Notes: generated from the letters alone by a model not told the origin. 15,262 bases of DNA from an uncultured Terriglobales bacterium (GCA_955652845.1 CATPBY010000220.1:1-15262), one strand, 5' to 3'. Counted from the stretch's first letter, positions 1-7,575 are shown. Program-made: numbers and translations.

Positions 1-1
1 G

Positions 2-2044
2 GATGATTTGCTGGCTTCGGTTTTTCCCGATGTGGCGGCTTGTCAGGAAAACATCCAGGGCGACATTCAAATTCCTGCTCACCCCCTGGTCAACGAAGTG
101 ATGAAGGATGTGCTCACCGAAGCCATGGATCTTGAGGGGCTAAAGGATTTGCTTCTTGGCATGGCTGAAGGCCGCATCCGCTGCATAGCCGTGGATACTC
201 CGGTTCCGTCTCAGTTCTCGCATGAAATTTTGAATGCCAATCCGTATGCGTATCTTGATGATGCGCCGCTCGAGGAGCGGCGGGCGCGCGCGGTTGAGAT
301 GCGTAGGATTCTGCCGGAATCAGTGTTGGAAGAAGTTGGCAAACTCGACCAGGCGGCGATCGCCCAGGTCCGCGAGGAGGCTTGGCCGGATGTACGGGAT
401 GCAGATGAGTTGCACGATGTGCTGCACACGCTGATCGCATTGCCAGTCGCGTGGGAACAGCCGCCCTCGGCTGCCGGGGTCAGCGCAGCTGAGCAGAGTT
501 TTTTGGGTGTGAATGCCGGCGAACAGTGGCGTGTGTATTTCGACAGGTTGCTTCATTATGGCCGCGCTGCAGAAGCGACTCACGATGGCCGGCGATACTG
601 GGTGGCGGCGGAGAGAATCAGGACTTTCCTGCAATTGTTTCCTGCTGCCGGGTTCGAGCAGAATCTGGCAGAGATTGACAGCCCAATTCCCTCCCGGGAT
701 GATGCTTTCCTGGCGTTGGTCACTGGGTGGATGCCACACCTGGGCCCGGTAACTGCGTCGCAGTTTGGAGAATTAGTTGGGCTGCCCGCGTCTGAAATGG
801 AGAAGGCGCTGCTGCGGGTGGAGGCCAGCGGGACCGTCTTACGCGGCAAATTCACTGACAACGAACCGCGGGCGGGGGCGCCCGGGCCACAAAACGCGGC
901 CCATGAATGGTGCGAGCGGCGCCTGCTGGCTCGGATTCACCGGCTGACCGTGGCCACGCTGCGCAAGCAGATCGAGCCAGTCACCTCCGCGCAGTTTATG
1001 CGCTGGTTGCTGCGCTGGCAGCACATTGCGCCAGGAACGCAGGTTCAGGGAGAACGCGCCACGCTTGATGTGTTGCGGCAGTTGCAGGGCTTTGAGATCC
1101 CTGCCAATGCGTGGGAGCGCCAGGTGCTGGGCCGCCGCATCGCCAACTACGATCCCAAATGGCTCGACCAGCTATGCCTCACCGGCGCCGTGGGGTGGGG
1201 ACGCCTGTCCCCTCATCCTGCAACCCTGGAGGATTCCGCTGCCGGGAAGCGGCGAGTCATTCCCACCAGCGTCGCTCCGATCACATTCTTTGTTCGCGAG
1301 GAAGCTGATTGGATGAGTCCGCACAATCCCGCAGCTGAGCAACCCGAGGCGCACGGACTCAGCGAAGGAGCACGGCGGGTACTGGAATTTATGAGGCAGC
1401 GGGGGGCTTCGTTCTTCGCGGATATTGTTCGCGGGACAGGAAAACTGAAGTCTGAAGTGGAAACTGCTCTCTGGGAACTGGTCGCTGGCGGACTGGTCAC
1501 GGCGGATGGCTTCGACAACCTGCGCTCGCTGATCGATCCCAAACGACGCGCTGGACAAGGCAGCGGGCGCAGCGCGCGTCCTCGGCACAGCACCGGACGC
1601 TGGGCATTGCTTTATACCGACCAAGCGGTCGAACGCAATCGCGCGGTGGAGGCGACCTGCTGGATGCTGCTCAAGCGGTACGGAGTAGTCTTCCGCGATG
1701 TTTTAGCGCGAGAGACCAACCTGCCCAAATGGCGTGAGCTGCAGATGGCGTTCCGCCGTCTGGAGGATCGCGGTGAGATTCGCGGAGGCCGTTTCGTGGA
1801 CGGATTCCTGGGCGAGCAGTTCGCTCTTCCCGTGGCCGTGGAGTCGCTGCGGGCCACGCGCAAGTTGCAAACTATGGGAGAAATTGTCACGGTTTCTGCC
1901 GCTGATCCTTTGAATCTTGTCGGAATTCTTGTACCCGGTGATCGCGTTCCAGCGATTTCAGGAAGAAGTGTGCAGTTCCGTGACGGGGTCGCCATGTCAG
2001 AAGCTGAGCCACCGGCCGGGCTACTACTCACCGCAATTGGCTAG
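2..2044 (+). CDS. lhr: Lhr-family ATP-dependent helicase, C-terminal part (5' truncated by window edge)
   Basis: The frame is open from the window edge, so the N-terminal RecA-like helicase domains lie upstream. About 680 residues are visible. The first ~100 carry the hallmark end of the Lhr core: an HPLV...LTEAMDLEGL stretch, then FSHEILNANPYAYLDD and an APLEERRARAV segment (about residues 70-95). The rest matches the long Lhr C-terminal extension built of winged-helix-like repeats. Its end has the family pattern LLKRYGVVFRDVLARE, then WRELQMAFRRLEDRGEIRGG, then GEQFALPVAVE, and finally SAADPLNLVGI near the C terminus. Lhr proteins are 3'-5' superfamily 2 helicases/translocases linked to DNA repair; the long bacterial form has roughly 1,500 residues. 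This is therefore probably about the last 45% of a long-form Lhr, not the core-only form. The TTG at position 8 is internal, not a start. Family assignment is firm; its role in this organism is inferred. Confidence 0.93.
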   Translation, partial: DDLLASVFPDVAACQENIQGDIQIPAHPLVNEVMKDVLTEAMDLEGLKDLLLGMAEGRIRCIAVDTPVPSQFSHEILNANPYAYLDDAPLEERRARAVEMRRILPESVLEEVGKLDQAAIAQVREEAWPDVRDADELHDVLHTLIALPVAWEQPPSAAGVSAAEQSFLGVNAGEQWRVYFDRLLHYGRAAEATHDGRRYWVAAERIRTFLQLFPAAGFEQNLAEIDSPIPSRDDAFLALVTGWMPHLGPVTASQFGELVGLPASEMEKALLRVEASGTVLRGKFTDNEPRAGAPGPQNAAHEWCERRLLARIHRLTVATLRKQIEPVTSAQFMRWLLRWQHIAPGTQVQGERATLDVLRQLQGFEIPANAWERQVLGRRIANYDPKWLDQLCLTGAVGWGRLSPHPATLEDSAAGKRRVIPTSVAPITFFVREEADWMSPHNPAAEQPEAHGLSEGARRVLEFMRQRGASFFADIVRGTGKLKSEVETALWELVAGGLVTADGFDNLRSLIDPKRRAGQGSGRSARPRHSTGRWALLYTDQAVERNRAVEATCWMLLKRYGVVFRDVLARETNLPKWRELQMAFRRLEDRGEIRGGRFVDGFLGEQFALPVAVESLRATRKLQTMGEIVTVSAADPLNLVGILVPGDRVPAISGRSVQFRDGVAMSEAEPPAGLLLTAIG

Positions 2045-2047
2045 CCT

Positions 2048-2072
2048 CCGCATAATCGGCGGTTACTGTTTT
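2048..2072. terminator. weak candidate terminator between convergent lhr and M23 genes
   Basis: A short hairpin (CCGC at 2048-2051, GCGG at 2059-2062, 7-nt loop) is followed seven bases later by TTTT and an A-rich stretch. It lies in the 26-bp gap between two converging genes, where a terminator is expected. The four-pair stem is weak, so this is tentative. Confidence 0.22.
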
Positions 2073-2985
2073 AAAAATTAAGAGACAGCAGCGTCGCCGG
2101 ATTCAGATAGACACCCTGCCAGCGAACCGCGACGTGTAAGTGAGGCCCGGTGGCGCGGCCAGTTCCACCGCTCAGGCCTATCTGCTGACCCGGCTCAACC
2201 CGCTCCCCTTCCTTTACCTTGATCTCCGAGAGATGCAGGTAAAGCGTCAGCAATCCCTGACCATGATCCAGGATCACGCAATCGCCCTCGAAAAAAAGCG
2301 GGCGCGCCAGCAGCACCGTACCGCCGTTTAGTGCCGCAACCGAAGTCCCCTGGGGAACCGCAAAGTCCAATCCCTGATGCATGCTCTGGACTTTTCCATT
2401 GAAGGTCCGTCGGGTACCGAACCCATCGGACACCGGCGCCTTCACCGGCGGCTGGAATCTGCCAGACCACTCGCGCTCCGGATTTACGCGGCGGAATACA
2501 TCCTGTTTAAGCGTCTTTTCCTGATTGATCCGCTGCAGCTGCTCTGGACTGGGCTCGGTAAATTGCTTGGCGACGTTCACCGCAATACTCGGGTATCTTG
2601 CTGCGCCGACGCGAACCTTTTGTTCGAACGAAATTTCGTTTCCGGCCACACTGGTTCCCTTCAAAGTCAGCGAGTATGTTCCGGGATGGGTTCCGAGGCT
2701 AACACCCGCGATGCCGTACCAGATCTTCTGACTCGCATCAAAATTGAAGAAGACGTCGTGATCGAGCCATCTACCGGAGAGCGATTCCAGGGGCGACGGC
2801 GGATTCACTCGAAAGACTACGGGTGCGCCGTTTACAAGAAGCGCTGGTTGCCAGCGAACTGCCCATGATTTGGCGATTGGGTTTCCGGGAGCAGTACCAA
2901 CTGCGGCCAAGGTCACTGCGACCAACAGGCAGGGCAGGAAAACGAAAGAATTCGAACGCGCCGATTGATTAAGCCGGAGAAACAT
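2071..2985 (-). CDS. Secreted M23 (LytM-type) zinc metallopeptidase
   Basis: The 304-residue product has an N-terminal signal: basic/polar residues 1-13, then a hydrophobic run 14-30 with probable cleavage near 32. Residues ~40-130 look like a beta-sandwich (Ig-like) domain ending in a PGTYSLTLKG-type strand. The C-terminal ~120 residues form the LytM/peptidase M23 domain. It contains SDGFGTRR at 186-193, the HxxxD zinc motif (His203, Asp207 in MHQGLDF), a catalytic-region His251 in YLHLSEI, and the HxH motif (His282, His284 in GPHLHVAV). All metal and catalytic residues are present, so activity is expected. Known M23 enzymes cut peptidoglycan peptide cross-links in the periplasm. No coiled coil is evident, which argues against an EnvC-type amidase activator. 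It lies downstream of the sigma gene on the same strand, with a 75-bp gap, but no functional link is shown. The start has only a weak GAGAA ribosome site. Confidence 0.9.
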   Translation of the reverse strand: MFLRLNQSARSNSFVFLPCLLVAVTLAAVGTAPGNPIAKSWAVRWQPALLVNGAPVVFRVNPPSPLESLSGRWLDHDVFFNFDASQKIWYGIAGVSLGTHPGTYSLTLKGTSVAGNEISFEQKVRVGAARYPSIAVNVAKQFTEPSPEQLQRINQEKTLKQDVFRRVNPEREWSGRFQPPVKAPVSDGFGTRRTFNGKVQSMHQGLDFAVPQGTSVAALNGGTVLLARPLFFEGDCVILDHGQGLLTLYLHLSEIKVKEGERVEPGQQIGLSGGTGRATGPHLHVAVRWQGVYLNPATLLSLNF

Positions 2986-3060
2986 ATTCTCGACAAGAGC
3001 TTAGCACCACAAGCGTGGGTCGAAGCTGCACAGCTTAGAGACGGACTTGCGGAGCGCGGG

Positions 3061-4317
3061 TCAGGCCGCCGGAGACTGAACTTCGCGCAAACGCCGCTCC
3101 AGAAACCGGCGCTCGCTGTTGTTCGTGACCAGTGCCAGCGCGCGCGCATAGGCTTTCGCCGCTTCTTCCGACGACCCGACACGCCGCAACAAGTCGGCGC
3201 GCGCTGCATGCAGGAGGTAATAGTTTTCGAGCCCGCCATCTGCAGCCAGGACATCGATGATTCCGAGCCCCGCCGCGGGACCGTCCACCATAGCGATCGC
3301 CACCGCGCGATTAAGCGAGACGACGGGAGAAGGCTGTACACGCTCCAGTCGATCGTAGAGCCGGACGATCTCCGCCCAGTCGGTATCTCCGGCTTGCGCC
3401 GCCCGACAATGCTGCGCGGCGATCGCGGCCTGCAGCGCGAACGGACCAGGTACTCCACGGAGAGCGTATTCCACTAGCGGTACCGCCTCGGCGATTTGGG
3501 AATGGTTCCACAAGGTGCGATCCTGCTCTTCCAGAATGACGAGATCCCCGGACCGATCGAGCCGCGCGTCGCGTCGAGCATCGTGGAGAAGCATGAGCGC
3601 GACCAGGCCGGTGACTTCGGCTGGAGCCTGCTGCCCCATCAATGTCCTCACCAGGCGTCCCAGACGAATGGCCTCGGAGCACAAATCGGTTCTGACCAGC
3701 GGGCCGCCGCGCGTCGCCGCATAGCCTTCGTTGAAGACGAGATAGATTACGGTCAGCACGGCGTCGAGCCGTTCAGCCATGTCGTTAATCTCCGGCACGA
3801 CATATGGAATGCCGGCGTCGCGGATCTTCCGCTTGGCCCGCACCAGTCGCTGCGCCATCGTAGCTGCAAGTACCAGGAAGGCCCGCGCGATCTCGTCGGT
3901 TTCGAGGCCGCATAGAGTGCGAAGCGTCAGCGCGACCTGCGCTTCCAAAGCGAGCGCGGGATGGCAACAGGTAAAAATCAAGCGAAGGCGGTCGTCGGGA
4001 ATCTCGCTGGTATCGTAATCCGGCTCTTCGCTGGCGGGGCCCAACTCATTGACCGCGTAAGCTTCCATCTTCTCGGCAAAGCGGGTTCTGCGGCGGATGC
4101 GGTCGATTGCCTTATGGCGGGCCGTCTGAATGATCCAGGCGCGGGGTAAATCAGGAATGCCGGCCGCAGGCCACTGATCAATAGCGGCGGTAAATGCTTC
4201 CTGTGCGGACTCTTCCGCCAGGTCGAAATCTCCGACCAGCCCGATCAAAGTGGCGACGATGCGGCCCCAATCGGAGCGGTAAACTGCTTCAACGGTAGCG
4301 GTTACATCCGTAGACAT
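3061..4317 (-). CDS. ECF42-type RNA polymerase sigma factor with long C-terminal (DUF6596/TPR-like) extension
   Basis: The 418-residue protein has sigma region 2 at about 10-80 (DFDLAEESAQEAFTAAIDQW, then a PRAWIIQTARHKAIDRIRR segment) and region 4 at about 110-168 (FTCCHPAL, then a helix-turn-helix around GLETDEIARAFLVLAATMAQRL). A long extension follows at 175-418. It has the conserved NEGY (196-199) and DARLD (250-254) motifs and TPR-like helices toward the end. This architecture defines the ECF42 group, in which no anti-sigma factor is known and the extension is thought to be needed for activity; typical partners are DGPF/YCII proteins. Here the DGPF gene is divergent and next door, which supports the assignment. 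The open frame extends to a TTG at 4380, but I chose the ATG at 4317 because sigma homology begins just after it and the longer form would run through the candidate divergent promoter. The ribosome site is weak. Confidence 0.92.
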   Translation of the reverse strand: MSTDVTATVEAVYRSDWGRIVATLIGLVGDFDLAEESAQEAFTAAIDQWPAAGIPDLPRAWIIQTARHKAIDRIRRRTRFAEKMEAYAVNELGPASEEPDYDTSEIPDDRLRLIFTCCHPALALEAQVALTLRTLCGLETDEIARAFLVLAATMAQRLVRAKRKIRDAGIPYVVPEINDMAERLDAVLTVIYLVFNEGYAATRGGPLVRTDLCSEAIRLGRLVRTLMGQQAPAEVTGLVALMLLHDARRDARLDRSGDLVILEEQDRTLWNHSQIAEAVPLVEYALRGVPGPFALQAAIAAQHCRAAQAGDTDWAEIVRLYDRLERVQPSPVVSLNRAVAIAMVDGPAAGLGIIDVLAADGGLENYYLLHAARADLLRRVGSSEEAAKAYARALALVTNNSERRFLERRLREVQSPAA

Positions 4318-4346
4318 ACCCGATTGTAAATATTTTCTTTCGGCAT

Positions 4347-4374
4347 TGTCGATGTGGGCATGCGCCGTTCGACC
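4347..4374 (+). promoter_or_regulatory. Candidate ECF42-dependent promoter of the DGPF operon
   Basis: TGTCGA (4347-4352), a 17-bp spacer, and CGACC (4370-4374) lie in the divergent intergenic region, about 20 bp before the DGPF start. From memory, the motif reported for ECF42 sigma factors is TGTCGA at -35 and CGA(T/C)C-like at -10, which this fits. The implied transcript starts near 4381 and has a short leader containing the GAGGA ribosome site (4382-4386). It is a sequence match only. Confidence 0.55.
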
Positions 4375-4393
4375 AACCAATGAGGAAACACAT

Positions 4394-4789
4394 ATGAAAT
4401 ATATGTTGCTGATTTATCTGGACGAACTGGCTTTGAGTCCGGCCGAGCGCGAGCAGTGTTACAAAGACTCGGCACAGTACGCTAGGGAACTGGATGCGAA
4501 GGGCAAGTATCTGGCGACGGCACCACTGCACCCTACGTCGACCGCGACCAGCGTCCGCATGCGCGACGGCAAAAAGGTGGTGACTGATGGTCCGTTCGCG
4601 GAGACTCGCGAACAACTGGGCGGCTACTTCCTGATCAATGCCAGAGATCTCGACGAGGCGATTGCGATTGCCGGACGGATTCCCGCAGGGCGGTGGGGCA
4701 CAGTCGAAATCCGGCCAGTGATTGAGGTTGACAACCTGCCTGAAAGCCCCCAGGCCGGCCAGCAGATACACAGCAAATCGGAGGAGTGA
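4394..4789 (+). CDS. DGPF-domain / YCII-related protein
   Basis: A 131-residue cytoplasmic protein that opens with MKYMLLIYLDE, the usual first strand of YCII-related DGPF proteins. The eponymous DGPF is at 65-68 within VVTDGPFAETREQLGGY, followed by the conserved DLDEAIAIAGRIPAGRWGTVEIRPV (85-109). The fold is a ferredoxin-like alpha/beta barrel related to YciI and YCII domains; no reaction is firmly known. The ATG at 4394 is chosen because GAGGA sits seven bases upstream and homology starts at once; an in-frame ATG at 4346 would overlap the promoter. The gene is the head of a tight operon: its stop lies six bases before the next start, and its last codons supply that gene's ribosome site, which suggests translational coupling. 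It is the classical genomic partner of the divergent ECF42 sigma factor and its probable target. Confidence 0.92.
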   Translation: MKYMLLIYLDELALSPAEREQCYKDSAQYARELDAKGKYLATAPLHPTSTATSVRMRDGKKVVTDGPFAETREQLGGYFLINARDLDEAIAIAGRIPAGRWGTVEIRPVIEVDNLPESPQAGQQIHSKSEE

Positions 4790-4795
4790 GATTTT

Positions 4796-5269
4796 ATGCA
4801 AAAGCTCAGCACATGCTTGTGGTTCAACGGGAGGGCGGAGGAGGCAATGAACTTTTACACCTCCGTTTTCAAGGATTCCAAGAAGGGGAAGGTCAGCCGC
4901 TACGGCGACGGAGGACCGATGCCAAAAGGCACGGTACTGGTTGCTAGCTTCGAACTCCTGGGACACGAATTCATGGCGTTGAATGGCGGGCCGCAGTTCG
5001 CGTTTTCGCCCGCGATCTCGTTTGTAGTGAATTGCGAGACACAAGAGGAGGTAGATGAATTCTGGGAAAAACTTTCCGCAGGCGGAGAATAAGCGCAGTG
5101 CGGCTGGCTCAAGGACAAATATGGGGTGTCCTGGCAGATTGTCCCCACGATATTAGCGCAGTTGATGTCGGACAAGGATGTTGCCAAGACGCAAAGGGTG
5201 ATGCGAGCCTTGCTGCAGATGACGAAGCTGGAGATCCAAAAATTGAAAGACGCGTACGACGGGAAATAA
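4796..5269 (+). pseudogene. PhnB/VOC-like protein gene interrupted by an in-frame TAA
   Basis: Codons 1-98 encode a PhnB-type (3-demethylubiquinone methyltransferase-like, VOC superfamily) protein. It has STCLWFNGRAEEAMNFY at the start, ALNGGPQF at 61-68, AISFVVNCETQEEVDEFW at 73-90, and KLSAGGE at 92-98. Codon 99 (5090-5092) is TAA. The same frame then continues for 58 more codons with the rest of the family consensus: CGWLKDKYGVSWQIVPT, then a TQRVMRALLQMTKLEIQKL helix, ending at a TAA at 5267-5269. The full frame would be about 157 residues, the usual family length. Homologues normally have a short variable stretch at the interrupted position, so a single change such as AAA or AAG to TAA would explain it. 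It could be a young pseudogene, a sequencing error, or read-through. The ribosome site GGAGGAG overlaps the end of the DGPF gene. The 98-residue product alone would lack the last strands of the second VOC module. Confidence 0.85.
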
Positions 5270-5300
5270 AAGTAGCTTCTATTTTAAGGAGAGAAATATC

Positions 5301-5717
5301 ATGCGATTGAATTCTTATCTTCACTTCAACGGTCAATGTGAGGAAGCGTTCAAGTTCTATGAGAAAATCCTCGACGGCAAAATCGATGGGTTATTTCGCT
5401 ACGACGCTGCTCCGGGAGCGGAGGGGCAGAAAGTACCTGCCGACTGGCGTAACAAGATCATGCACGGCCGCATGACGATCGGCGATCAGGTCCTGATGGG
5501 TATGGACGCGCCTGCAGAGCGCTTCCACAAGCCACAGGGATTTCACGTGAACGTAGCTATAGACAACGTAGCCCAGGGCAAGAAGATCTTTGACGGGCTA
5601 TCGGAGAGGGGCACCGTCATCATACCTTTTGGACCAACATTCTGGGCGGCAGGTTTCGGCATGGTCACAGATCGCTTCGGCATTCCTTGGATGGTGAACT
5701 GCGAGAAAGCAGCGTAG
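5301..5717 (+). CDS. PhnB-like VOC (glyoxalase/bleomycin-resistance fold) protein
   Basis: A 138-residue cytoplasmic protein. It begins with the PhnB pattern RLNSYLHFNGQCEEAFKFYEKIL (2-24), has the IMHGRMTIGDQVLMGMDA strand pair (53-70), the FHVNVAI strand (81-87), and closes with TFWAAGFGMVTDRFGIPWMVNC (113-134), a strong PhnB/VOC signature. Such proteins are dimeric beta-alpha-beta-beta-beta modules. Several bind metals, but substrates are generally unknown, and PhnB itself is not needed for phosphonate breakdown. A strong site, AAGGAG, lies ten bases before the ATG. It follows the interrupted VOC gene by 31 bp and is probably the third gene of the DGPF operon. VOC/PhnB genes commonly accompany DGPF proteins in ECF42 loci. 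Identity with the preceding VOC is limited, so they are not a recent tandem duplicate. Confidence 0.9.
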   Translation: MRLNSYLHFNGQCEEAFKFYEKILDGKIDGLFRYDAAPGAEGQKVPADWRNKIMHGRMTIGDQVLMGMDAPAERFHKPQGFHVNVAIDNVAQGKKIFDGLSERGTVIIPFGPTFWAAGFGMVTDRFGIPWMVNCEKAA

Positions 5718-5890
5718 CGCTCCATCATCCGTGGGACGCCAAATCCATATCTCGCAGGTCATCGCCCGCATGGAAAAGGCCGCGCAACGCTAGGGGACCT
5801 GGATCGAAAAACGCTCACCCGGCCACATAGCCACGATGCGCGAATTTATGAAGCAGAGGAAGAGTCAGGTTGCGAAGGCAGCTTAAATTT
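5718..5890 (+). other. Non-coding stretch with a possible decayed gene remnant
   Basis: No complete gene is visible. One frame, interrupted by a TAG at about 5791-5793, reads ISQVIARMEKAAQR before the stop and TWIEKRSPGHIATMREFMKQRKSQVAKAA after it, ending at a TAA near 5885. The amphipathic, Lys-rich C-terminal look suggests the tail of a lost gene of this operon, but I recognise no family, and chance is possible. Confidence 0.2.
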
Positions 5891-5905
5891 GATGACATGC
5901 AGAAA

Positions 5906-5934
5906 CCCACCCTTCGAAAATCACGAAGGGTGGG
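5906..5934. repeat. Perfect 11-bp inverted repeat, REP-like hairpin
   Basis: CCCACCCTTCG (5906-5916) pairs perfectly with CGAAGGGTGGG (5924-5934) around a 7-nt loop AAAATCA, and GCACCC follows directly. It lies 25 bp before the start of the Asp-box repeat gene. No T-run follows, so it is not a classical terminator. I recall similar hairpins with GGGTGGGGCACCC ends dispersed in Acidobacteriota genomes, but there is one copy here and I could not check others. Confidence 0.7.
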
Positions 5935-5959
5935 GCACCCACTTATTTAGGAGAAAGTC

Positions 5960-7141
5960 ATGAATAAAGTACGGGTATTGGTGGGCACACGCAAAGGCGC
6001 ATTCATCCTGACCTCGGACGGAAAGCGCGACAACTGGGATGTCAGTGGACCTCACTTCGCCGGATGGGAGATATACCACGTCAAGGGATCGCCGGTTGAT
6101 CCGAATCGCATTTACGTTTCGCAGACCAGCGGCTGGTTTGGACAGTTGATCCAAAGATCAGATGATGGGGGGAAAACCTGGCAGCAGCCCGGAACCCCGG
6201 CAGGGCAACCGGCCACGCCGGGTCCACCGAAAAGCGAAAGCAATAAATTTGTTTACGACGCGTCCGCCGAAACCGGGAGGCCGCTTACTACTCATCAATG
6301 GTATGACGGCACGCAGCATCCCTGGGAGTTCAAGCGGGTGTGGCATCTCGAGCCCTCGCTTAACGACCCGAACACGGTTTACGCCGGAGTGGAGGATGCG
6401 GCCATCTTCCGCTCGACTGATGGTGGGGAGAACTGGAAAGAACTCTCAGGCTTGCGCGGCCACGGCACTGGTCCAAAGTGGCAACCTGGGGCTGGAGGCA
6501 TGTGCCTGCATACCATCATCTTGGATCCCAGCAACCCGCAGCGAATGTATATTGCGATTTCGGCCGCGGGCGCCTTCCGCACTGACGACGGCGGCAAGAA
6601 CTGGAAACCGATCAATCGCGGGCTTCACTCCCAGTACATCCCCGAGCCAACGGCCGAGGTCGGACACTGCGTTCACCACATCGCCATGAACCCCAGGCGA
6701 CCGGGCGTGCTTTTCATGCAGAAGCATTGGGACGTCATGCGCAGCGACGATGCCGGCGACAACTGGAAAGAAGTCAGCGGGAACTTGCCGACGGACTTCG
6801 GATTCGTGATTGACGTGCACGCGCATGAACCAGAAACCGTGTACGTAATTCCCATCAAAAGCGACGGGGAGCATTATCCTCCGGAGGGAAAGTTGCGCGT
6901 TTATCGAAGCAAAACGAGCGGAAACGAGTGGGAAGCTCTGACCAAGGGTCTGCCGCAAAAGGATTGCTACGTCAATGTGCTGCGCGACGCAATGGCCGTC
7001 GATTCGATGGACAAATGCGGAGTATATTTCGGCACTACGGGTGGGCAGGTATACGCGTCCGCCGACGCCGGAGACAGCTGGAATCCAATTGTGAGGGATC
7101 TCCCAGCGGTGCTTTCAGTGGAAGTTCAGACTCTGGGTTGA
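5960..7141 (+). CDS. Asp-box (BNR/VPS10-like) repeat beta-propeller protein, sialidase-like
   Basis: A 393-residue protein with repeated Asp-box motifs (S/T-x-D-x-G-x-x-W): 67-74 SDDGGKTW, 152-159 STDGGENW, 208-215 TDDGGKNW, 262-269 SDDAGDNW, a degenerate 317-324 SKTSGNEW, and 367-374 SADAGDSW. A weak copy lies near 18-26. The spacing predicts a six- or seven-bladed beta-propeller. Such proteins are often labelled glycosyl hydrolase or exo-sialidase, but the Asp-box is structural and the catalytic Arg triad of true sialidases cannot be recognised here, so enzymatic activity is not supported. No signal peptide is present: the protein begins with MNKVRVLVGTRKGAFIL, the first blade strand, so it is probably cytoplasmic. 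AGGAGA lies eight bases before the ATG. A MoaD/ThiS-like gene follows 109 bp downstream on the same strand; I recall this pairing from other bacteria, which suggests a shared unknown role. Confidence 0.9.
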   Translation: MNKVRVLVGTRKGAFILTSDGKRDNWDVSGPHFAGWEIYHVKGSPVDPNRIYVSQTSGWFGQLIQRSDDGGKTWQQPGTPAGQPATPGPPKSESNKFVYDASAETGRPLTTHQWYDGTQHPWEFKRVWHLEPSLNDPNTVYAGVEDAAIFRSTDGGENWKELSGLRGHGTGPKWQPGAGGMCLHTIILDPSNPQRMYIAISAAGAFRTDDGGKNWKPINRGLHSQYIPEPTAEVGHCVHHIAMNPRRPGVLFMQKHWDVMRSDDAGDNWKEVSGNLPTDFGFVIDVHAHEPETVYVIPIKSDGEHYPPEGKLRVYRSKTSGNEWEALTKGLPQKDCYVNVLRDAMAVDSMDKCGVYFGTTGGQVYASADAGDSWNPIVRDLPAVLSVEVQTLG

Positions 7142-7250
7142 GTCCCAGAATGAATGGCATTGGGTAGATCCAGAACGCACGCCATTCCACAAAGCCTTTA
7201 AGCGGAACATTGCCACGGTTTTTTTCTGCCGTCAGAATGAGTGAGGCGCC

Positions 7251-7547
7251 ATGATCCGAGTCATACTCCCGCCACATCTCCGAACACTGGCGCAAGTCGG
7301 CGGCGACGTTGAACTCGAAGTCAGCGGCCAGGTAACGCAGCGTTCGGTGCTGGACGCCCTCGAAGCGCGTTATCCGATGCTGCGCGGAACCATTCGCGAC
7401 CACGTCACCCAGCAGCGCCGGCCGTTCCTGCGCTTCTTCGCCTGTGAGGAGGACCTGTCCCATGAGTCGCCGGACGCTCCTCTACCCGACTCTGTCGCAT
7501 CAGGAAAGGAGCCGCTGATTATTCTGGGAGCGATTGCCGGCGGCTAA
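7251..7547 (+). CDS. MoaD/ThiS-like ubiquitin-fold small protein
   Basis: A 98-residue protein with a beta-grasp pattern. It has a first strand MIRVILPPHLRTLA, a second strand VELEVSGQVTQRSVLDALEARYP typical of MoaD/ThiS (strand followed by the main helix), and RFFACEEDL in the middle. It ends in LIILGAIAGG, with the terminal Gly-Gly of sulfur-carrier proteins that is adenylated and thiocarboxylated by an E1-like enzyme. Family members donate sulfur for molybdopterin, thiamine or other sulfur-containing metabolites. The canonical molybdopterin or thiamine genes are not nearby, and the only neighbour is the Asp-box protein, so its acceptor pathway is unknown. A GTGAGG-like ribosome site precedes the ATG. 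The stop lies 28 bp from a tRNA gene on the other strand. Confidence 0.87.
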   Translation: MIRVILPPHLRTLAQVGGDVELEVSGQVTQRSVLDALEARYPMLRGTIRDHVTQQRRPFLRFFACEEDLSHESPDAPLPDSVASGKEPLIILGAIAGG

Positions 7548-7575
7548 TTTCGCGGAGCTTAGGCGCGGGGAAATT

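Noticed and set aside
2377..2868. Plus-strand open frame of 163 codons
   Set aside because: It is antisense to the M23 peptidase, which has complete catalytic motifs; its composition looks random.
4318..4380. TTG-started N-terminal extension of the ECF42 sigma factor
   Set aside because: It overlaps the divergent promoter, and sigma homology begins only after the ATG at 4317.
4289..5044. Minus-strand open frame of 251 codons
   Set aside because: It covers the sigma 5' end, the divergent promoter, the DGPF gene and VOC1 on the opposite strand; those genes carry real family motifs and this frame none.
5098..5310. Plus-strand open frame of 70 codons after the VOC1 stop
   Set aside because: It is in another frame than the conserved VOC continuation, which explains this region better.
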